Source of the DNA: M3007 sp046153695
GTDB taxonomy: Bacteria; Bacteroidota; Bacteroidia; Chitinophagales; Saprospiraceae
NCBI GenBank assembly: GCA_046153695.1
Contig: JBJXEZ010000075.1
Coordinates: 1-54,987, forward strand
Direction of reading: 5' to 3'
Length of the DNA: 54,987 nucleotides
The notes under the pieces were generated by a model. It was given only the letters and a program-made list of their open reading frames with translations. It had not been told where the DNA came from and ran no database searches. The translations under genes and the position numbers were made by a program. Of the stretch, positions 50,218 to 54,987 are shown piece by piece. Within the stretch, counting starts at the first letter, position 1, and each line of letters opens with the position of its first letter.

Positions 50218-52567
50218 ACCTACCCGATCGGTCAATCATCGTTGACGCGGCCTGCTGCGAGGGGAAGAGCCAGATGTCCTGCACGTTGACGTGCGGCGGA
50301 CGCGTAGCAGCGAAGTACACGGCTTCGGCCACATCTGCGGCGCGCAGCGGCCGAAAATCGTTGTAAATCTTTGCCCGCTCCGCATCGCCGTCGAAGCGGG
50401 TGAGCGCGAACTCTGTTTCTTCGGTATGGCCCGGGCTGACCTGACTCACGCGCACGTTGTGCGCGTACAGGTCCATCCGCATCCCGCGCGTGAGCGCGTC
50501 CACGGCGAATTTGGTAGCACAGTACACATTGCCATTTGGGTACACTTCTTTTCCGGCGCTGGAACCAATGTTGATGATGTGCCCCCTGCGACGGCGCACC
50601 ATGCCTGGCGACACCGCCCGCGTGACGTACAGCAGGCCCTTGATATTGGTGTCAATCATCGTTTCCCAGTGTTCAATCTGGCCCTCATGGATAGGAGCCA
50701 GGCCCTTGGCCAAGCCGGCATTATTCACCAGCACATCTATGTCCTGCCATTCTTCCGGCAAACTTTCGATCTGTTCGGCCACAGCTGCGGCATCACGCAC
50801 ATCGAATGTGAGGCTCAGCACCGCGTTGTTCTGGTATTCGTCGGCAAATTGCTGACGGAGGGCATCCAAGCGCTCCTCCCTCCTCCCGGTTATAACAAGA
50901 CGGTGCCCGTTGCGGGCAAACAGTTCCGCCGTAGCGCGTCCGATACCGGATGTGGCACCGGTGATGAGAACGGTCAGGGTTTCGGGCTTCAACGTTCCTG
51001 TATGTGGAGGCTGGGGGTCGGAAGGTTGAAGTATGGCAGGTTCGTCGTGCGCTGGTGGGGCAGGTTCGTGGGCTGGGGGTTCGTGTATTGGAGAATGGAA
51101 CAGCGCATCGTCTGCATCAGATTGCAGGGATGGGTCGAGGGAAAGGGTGTGCCGGTATAGGGATTCGGCTTGTCTTTGGTCGTTGGCTTCGAGGGAAAAT
51201 CGCGCCAGGGCAAGCCAGGCTTGTGCATGATCGGGCTGGAGTACGACCACATCACCGAGGTGTTGCCTGGCCTTGGCGGGCTGGTCGAGGTGGTCGCGCA
51301 GCAACATGGCAAGGCGGTAATGCAAGTCGGCAGTTTCCGGTTCGATGGCAATGGCCTCCTCGAGGTAATACGCAGCCGTCTCGCGGTAGTCGGTCAAGTG
51401 GTCGCATGTGAGCACAGCCAGTTTACGGTAGATGCCCGGGTAATGTGGGTCGTGATCCGTCACGCGGTCCCAGCAATACTTGGCGAGCAGGTAGTCGCCC
51501 TTGGCCAGGGCATTGTCGCCCATGGCGTTGTACGAGTCGGCCTGTTGGGTAGCAGGTTCGGGGGGGGCGGTTATCGAGATTTCGGGTATCGAGGTTTCGG
51601 GCGAGGTAGTTGGAGATTCGAGCGGAAGGGTGCCGTTGGGGTTGAATTGTTCGAGTGCACGGCGGTACTCGGTTTGCAGGGTTTCGTTGTGCGGATTTTG
51701 TTCGATGAGCGTGCGAAACAGATCGATGCCGCGATCTGTGTGGCCGCGTTCTAACCAAAAGCGTGCGTCCAACACCGCCTGACGAATGTCCTGTTCGGAC
51801 ATGATCGGCCCTTCTTCGACCAACAACTCCTCCTGGGAATGGGGCAGTTCTGCTTCAGCGTATTGGGGAACCAGCGGGCCGGCAAATGCCGGGGCCTGTG
51901 CCACGGGAACAGGGTGCGCGATTTCGATCACAGGCGGTGGCGGCGCTTCGTGGTCCAGCGTTGCCAGGCGGCGGTACTGCTCATGCCAGTCGCGCAGATT
52001 GAACTGGCCAAAGAAACGCGCATAGTCATCCGCCAACAGCTCCGGCCACGTGATGTAGCCAGCCTCGCGCAGGGCAGAAAAGAGATCGCCCAATTCATTG
52101 GCAATCCCGCGAATCACTTCAAGGTCGCGGTCGCATTGCTCGCGTTGCTCGAGCGGCACGGACGACAGCCGGTCCGTGCGTTCGAGGTAGATCGTTTGCC
52201 AGTAGTTCATGTACTGGATAGCGTGTACTACCCGGTCGAATCGCGTCGGCACCGGCTCGGTAGAGCGCCCGTCAGCCGACTGGTGGCGCCCGTCAGCCAC
52301 GACGGTCAGCACGCCGTTTCGGTTGCTCAGGGTGCGGAACATAGCCAGTGCGTTGGCCATGCATGCGCTGTTTTTCAAAAAATTGTCGGTGAGCAAGAAC
52401 AGTACGGGGCCGTCAGCGGCCTCTGCTTGTGCGGCCAACTGGCCTGGCGGCTCGTCGGCTCGAACAGTGATGTGGCGAAATGGCAGCCCAATGCGGCCGA
52501 TATCGCGGGTGACCTGTTCAGCCAGGTCGAGGTTTTCGGGGGCGTAAACGAGGTGGATTGTGGACAT
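50216..52567 (-). CDS. TIR-like / TPR / short-chain dehydrogenase fusion protein
   Basis: 783 residues. Residues 1-125 resemble a TIR fold: IHLVYAPENLDLAEQVTRDI as strand A/helix A, and DGPVLFLLTDNFLKNSACMA in the region of the S-x-x-C-x-x-E box. Here S67-A-C69-M-A-N72 has Asn where NADase TIRs have catalytic Glu. Residues 126-240 are helical, then a Pro-rich linker; 255-310 and 345-485 are TPR-like (DNALAKGDYLLAKYCWDRVT). Residues 530-783 are a complete classical SDR: LITGATSGIGRATAELF (Rossmann glycines 537, 541, 543), N615-N-A-G618, S669/S670, Y682-xxx-K686. Closest in type to YdfG-like 3-hydroxyacid dehydrogenases. No signal peptide; cytoplasmic. An inverted repeat precedes the gene. Confidence 0.82.
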   Translation of the reverse strand: MSTIHLVYAPENLDLAEQVTRDIGRIGLPFRHITVRADEPPGQLAAQAEAADGPVLFLLTDNFLKNSACMANALAMFRTLSNRNGVLTVVADGRHQSADGRSTEPVPTRFDRVVHAIQYMNYWQTIYLERTDRLSSVPLEQREQCDRDLEVIRGIANELGDLFSALREAGYITWPELLADDYARFFGQFNLRDWHEQYRRLATLDHEAPPPPVIEIAHPVPVAQAPAFAGPLVPQYAEAELPHSQEELLVEEGPIMSEQDIRQAVLDARFWLERGHTDRGIDLFRTLIEQNPHNETLQTEYRRALEQFNPNGTLPLESPTTSPETSIPEISITAPPEPATQQADSYNAMGDNALAKGDYLLAKYCWDRVTDHDPHYPGIYRKLAVLTCDHLTDYRETAAYYLEEAIAIEPETADLHYRLAMLLRDHLDQPAKARQHLGDVVVLQPDHAQAWLALARFSLEANDQRQAESLYRHTLSLDPSLQSDADDALFHSPIHEPPAHEPAPPAHDEPAILQPSDPQPPHTGTLKPETLTVLITGATSGIGRATAELFARNGHRLVITGRREERLDALRQQFADEYQNNAVLSLTFDVRDAAAVAEQIESLPEEWQDIDVLVNNAGLAKGLAPIHEGQIEHWETMIDTNIKGLLYVTRAVSPGMVRRRRGHIINIGSSAGKEVYPNGNVYCATKFAVDALTRGMRMDLYAHNVRVSQVSPGHTEETEFALTRFDGDAERAKIYNDFRPLRAADVAEAVYFAATRPPHVNVQDIWLFPSQQAASTMIDRSGR

Positions 52568-52589
52568 ATCGTTTCGTTTTTTTTGATTA

Positions 52590-52621
52590 TTTAACTTTCA
52601 GTCGCCGGGATAAAAGTTAAA
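52590..52621. promoter_or_regulatory. Inverted repeat upstream of the TIR-like/SDR gene
   Basis: TTTAACTTT and AAAGTTAAA flank a 14-nt spacer, perfect over 9 bp, centred about 38 bp before the start codon at 52567. On the minus strand TAACTTTT resembles a -7 element, so the site could be an operator overlapping a promoter. It could also act as the hairpin ending the upstream thioredoxin gene, although no T-run follows. Confidence 0.5.
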
Positions 52622-52631
52622 CACGCTCTTA
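52617..52631 (-). repeat. Copy of a dispersed 15-mer (TAAGAGCGTGTTTAA)
   Basis: Identical over 15 bases to the copy at 2647-2661 and over 12 bases to 24669-24680. Here its first TAA is the stop codon of the upstream thioredoxin gene. Confidence 0.65.
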
Positions 52632-53951
52632 TTCCGAAGCCAGTTTTTTAATCAGGGTTTCAAACTCTTGGGCAAAATGTTCAAAGCGTGAAGTGGCCGG
52701 CCCGTCGAAGCCGGTGTGTATCCGCCGCACGCGGTTTTGTTTGTCCAGTACCAACATCGTCGGGAAAGCCAGTACCTCGCTGAGTGCGGGAAAAAACTGT
52801 CCTGCTACCTGTTTGTCGGCTTTGCCGGCGTACGCCAAGTCAAAAGGTATGCCCAGTTTCTTTTTGTACGCGAGCAAGTGCGCGTTTGCCGCCAACGTGT
52901 CCTGGTGGCGCTCAAACGCAAAACTGACGATGGCTGTTTGGCTGGCAAGGGTCGGATTTTTTTTCAAAAAATCAACAAGGAACTGCTGTTCGTCCCGGCA
53001 GTTGGGGCACCAGGTGCCCATCACGGTGAAGATTTTTATTTTCCCCTCGAACGCCGGCCCCGGAAATTGCAGCGCCTTGCCCTCCGGGGTACGTACAGAA
53101 AATACGATGGGCCGGGAGCCGGGCTTGAGCACGCTAAGCGAATCGGGGCTGCCGAGCCGAAACGCGGGATCGCGCCGGCCCGCCCACAGCGAACGGTGGT
53201 GGGTGCCCGACCGAAACTCACCCCGCAACGTGCTGTCAGGCTGGATAGTCCCCGCGAACAAAAAGGCGTGAGAACCGTCGAAGCAGGACAGCCAGAATTT
53301 GCGCCCTTGCACGGTGCCCTCGAGGAAGCGGTAGTCGCCCGTTTCCGTGCGGAATGTACCCTCAATATGATTCCCCGACTGGCGGAACTCGCCGATAGCT
53401 TTGTCCGGCTTGTCCTGGTCAATGCCAAAATGGACGGCCCACTCGCCGCTCAGGTCGGCGGCGGGTTTTTGGTTTAGGGTGGTAAATCGGTAGTCACGGC
53501 CCGCATGGGCATAAAAAGGTATGCGGTAGTTGGTTTTGGTGGTCACCACCCATTCGCCCTGCATGGCGCCGCCGCGCACCGCCGCGTGGATGTAGGAGGC
53601 GTATTCGGGGAAAAAGATGTTGAACGTATCCCGGGCCTGGGAGCGGTCGCGTCCGTACTGGATGCTGTCGCACCGGATACGCTCGGAGCCGTTGATGATT
53701 TCAATATAAAAACGCTCGTCGTCGAGGTATTTTACTTCAAAATTGAACGGAAGTTCACCTTCCTGAAACTGCTCGGCGAGGGTGAAAATGGTATCCTTGT
53801 CGCGCACGGGCACGCTGAATTTTTCTAATTCGAGCACCCCGCGCCATACGCCGGGGGCCACGCGGGTAAAAGCGGTATCGGTGGTGACACAGCCGCAAAA
53901 AACAGTGGCGGCAAAAGCGGCACTCAGGCCAAACTTGAGTAGAGGTTGCAT
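52629..53951 (-). CDS. TlpA-like thioredoxin-fold lipoprotein with large N-terminal beta domain
   Basis: 440 residues. MQPLLKFGLSAAFAATVFCG with C21 is a lipoprotein signal. Residues 30-270 form a beta-rich domain with WRGVLELEKFSVPVRDKDTI and later GEFRQSGNHIEGTFRTETGD and LRGEFRSGTHHRSLWAGRRD, a pattern seen at the N-terminus of Bacteroidota TlpA proteins. Residues 275-440 are the thioredoxin fold with active site C315-P-N-C318 (TVMGTWCPNCRDEQQFLVDF) and the cis-Pro loop LAFPTMLVLDKQN. It would reduce or exchange disulfides in the periplasm, possibly during cytochrome c maturation or redox repair. Promoter TACATTTG lies at 54010-54017; the TIR-like/SDR gene follows after 61 bp. Confidence 0.93.
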   Translation of the reverse strand: MQPLLKFGLSAAFAATVFCGCVTTDTAFTRVAPGVWRGVLELEKFSVPVRDKDTIFTLAEQFQEGELPFNFEVKYLDDERFYIEIINGSERIRCDSIQYGRDRSQARDTFNIFFPEYASYIHAAVRGGAMQGEWVVTTKTNYRIPFYAHAGRDYRFTTLNQKPAADLSGEWAVHFGIDQDKPDKAIGEFRQSGNHIEGTFRTETGDYRFLEGTVQGRKFWLSCFDGSHAFLFAGTIQPDSTLRGEFRSGTHHRSLWAGRRDPAFRLGSPDSLSVLKPGSRPIVFSVRTPEGKALQFPGPAFEGKIKIFTVMGTWCPNCRDEQQFLVDFLKKNPTLASQTAIVSFAFERHQDTLAANAHLLAYKKKLGIPFDLAYAGKADKQVAGQFFPALSEVLAFPTMLVLDKQNRVRRIHTGFDGPATSRFEHFAQEFETLIKKLASE

Positions 53952-54009
53952 AATCGGTGGCAGGTGGTTCGGTGGTAATCGTCTGACGACGAAAATACCG
54001 TTTCTCCCG

Positions 54010-54017
54010 CAAATGTA
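54010..54017 (-). promoter_or_regulatory. Promoter -7 element (TACATTTG) of the TlpA-like gene
   Basis: Perfect TAnnTTTG on the minus strand, 58 bp upstream of the ATG at 53951. Confidence 0.7.
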
Positions 54018-54132
54018 ACGCGGGAAACGAGGAAACAGCGGGGCGAATAATATGTTGAAGACGACAGTAAGTAGTTATACGTGCCGAGGCGAAAGCAAAC
54101 GTATGTTTAAATGGAACCTGCCCTGACCAGAC

Positions 54133-54987
54133 TCAAAGCTGCGGCTGATTCCTTGGCCGCAGCAGTTCCCGGTTGTAGCAATCGTAGAAATGGCGCACCT
54201 CAAAACTGGGTGGCAGGCTGGGCCAGTCAATGTAAAAGCTATTGACGGGCAGAGCACGTTTCCAGCTTTCGACCCGAATTTCGAGGCGGTGTTTTTGAGG
54301 CACGGCAGTAGCTTCCTGGCCTTCCGGGCGGGTTTCGGTGACGTGTTTGAAGTACACAGGCAGTCCGCTTTCCTTGTTGATGGCAAAGCTGATGTGGTGC
54401 CAGTTCAGTTCTGCGGAGTCCACAGCCCAGTAGGCTCCTACGAGGGTGCAGGGTGTTTCGTCAATCACGGTGTCGCCGAGGGTTTGGTACGGTGGTATGC
54501 CGAGGATTTTGTCAGGGCCGAAGTACTTGTGTACCTGATCGGGGTGCAGCAGCAGCGGGATGAAAAAGAAATGCCCCAGGCCACGCAGGACGTACTCGTC
54601 GCCGAGGGCTCGGCCATCGTACAGCAGAGCCAGGGTGTCGTTGCGCAATTCACATTTCATGCGCCCGTCGAACACATAGCGCAAGCGGTTGGTAATGGTG
54701 GGGAAGCGTGTCACCATGTCCACATCGTACCGGATACCCGGCTTCCCGTCGAAGTGCTCAAAGCGCGAAAAAGCACAGTGGCCGGTATAAAAAATCGTGT
54801 CTTTACTGTGCGGGTACTGCTCGGAAGCGGTGATCCGATAAGAGCCATGCTCTACTGCCTCGGCTTTTTCCAGCATCTTCAGAAGCAACGGGTGCTGGGT
54901 TTGGGCGAGGCCCAAACCCGTGCCAAGGAGAAGCTGAAGAAGTAATGCAAGGCGCCTAGTTGGTAATAGGTTTCTGGTTGGAGGGTT
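54133..54987 (-). CDS. Exported protein, N-terminus beyond window; outer-membrane lipoprotein-sorting-like
   Basis: The frame is open from the stop at 54133 to the right edge (285 codons) with no Met in the last 24 codons. The visible start (LALLLQLLLGTGLGLAQ) is the hydrophobic core and cleavage site of a signal peptide, so the true start lies beyond 54987; a TTG at 54915 would delete half the signal and is rejected. The mature protein is beta-rich: GSYRITASEQYPHSKDTIFY, RFPTITNRLRYVFDGRMKCE, GDTVIDETPCTLVGAYWAVD, GLPVYFKHVTETRPEGQE and LEIRVESWKRALPVNSFYID. The fold-like pattern recalls LolA/outer-membrane lipoprotein-sorting domains often linked to thioredoxin proteins in this phylum. The TlpA-like gene follows, with its own promoter. 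Confidence 0.75.
   Translation of the reverse strand, partial: NPPTRNLLPTRRLALLLQLLLGTGLGLAQTQHPLLLKMLEKAEAVEHGSYRITASEQYPHSKDTIFYTGHCAFSRFEHFDGKPGIRYDVDMVTRFPTITNRLRYVFDGRMKCELRNDTLALLYDGRALGDEYVLRGLGHFFFIPLLLHPDQVHKYFGPDKILGIPPYQTLGDTVIDETPCTLVGAYWAVDSAELNWHHISFAINKESGLPVYFKHVTETRPEGQEATAVPQKHRLEIRVESWKRALPVNSFYIDWPSLPPSFEVRHFYDCYNRELLRPRNQPQL

Noticed and set aside
50216..52567. CBASS or Thoeris system around the TIR-like protein
   Set aside because: No nucleotidyltransferase, SLOG/ThsA-like or effector gene is nearby; flanking genes are a secreted protease and a thioredoxin lipoprotein.
54133..54915. Start of the last gene at the TTG at 54915
   Set aside because: The open frame continues upstream and encodes the hydrophobic part of a signal peptide, so the true start must lie beyond the window.

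Overview
The window reads as chromosomal DNA of a moderately GC-rich member of the Bacteroidota, most likely a Saprospiria-type bacterium (Lewinella/Haliscomenobacter relatives); that placement is inference. Support: a SusC/SusD pair, several exported proteins ending in type IX secretion (T9SS) sorting domains, SprB and PKD-like repeats, a GbsR-type regulator, and promoters that repeatedly match the Bacteroidota -7 element TAnnTTTG rather than the E. coli -10 box. Genes are densely packed on both strands. No rRNA, tRNA, CRISPR array, prophage or intact insertion sequence was seen.

Layout. 1-2600 (minus): a truncated TPR protein, a PstS-like lipoprotein and a 72-aa membrane protein, a set often found behind ExbB/ExbD/TonB genes, which are absent here. 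2700-7564 (minus): a SusC/SusD nutrient-uptake operon with a clear promoter and terminator. 7693-15768: housekeeping and envelope genes (pdxJ, an FtsX-like permease, a VOC protein, lptC with a membrane protein, a FemAB-like acyltransferase, a GbsR regulator, a coiled-coil exported protein, a DinB protein). 15774-22692: a secreted thermolysin-like protease, a tiny HTH gene ending in a C10 tract, a six-fold G-rich repeat phased at exactly 10 bp, a Cys-rich lipoprotein and a GC-rich PKD-repeat protein. 22714-29512: a CBS-containing site-2 protease, a lipoprotein methyltransferase, an AlkD glycosylase, a triple-PDZ secreted protein, and a secreted alpha/beta hydrolase preceded by a decayed copy of its own sorting domain.

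29525-43309: an RDD protein, the pssA-purS-rsmI operon, an unfamiliar four-repeat exported protein, a TMTC-like GT-C/TPR membrane protein, a VanZ-like protein, a giant thioester alpha-2-macroglobulin lipoprotein, a LysE exporter and two small hypothetical genes. 43449-54987: an OmpA-like protein divergent from a 1785-aa secreted M12B-type metalloprotease with SprB repeats, then a minus-strand group: a TlpA-like thioredoxin lipoprotein, a partial exported protein, and a 783-aa protein joining a TIR-like domain, TPRs and an intact short-chain dehydrogenase.

Most of the content is envelope and secretion biology: import (SusCD), lipid and LPS supply (pssA, lptC), secreted hydrolases, adhesin-like repeats and protease defence. 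The strongest candidate for an undescribed system is the TIR-like/TPR/SDR protein at 50216-52567. Its TIR-like part appears to lack the NADase glutamate while its NAD(P)-binding SDR part is intact, and a perfect inverted repeat lies just upstream. Runners-up are the four-repeat exported protein (32187-33860) and the C10/G-quadruplex locus near 19400.
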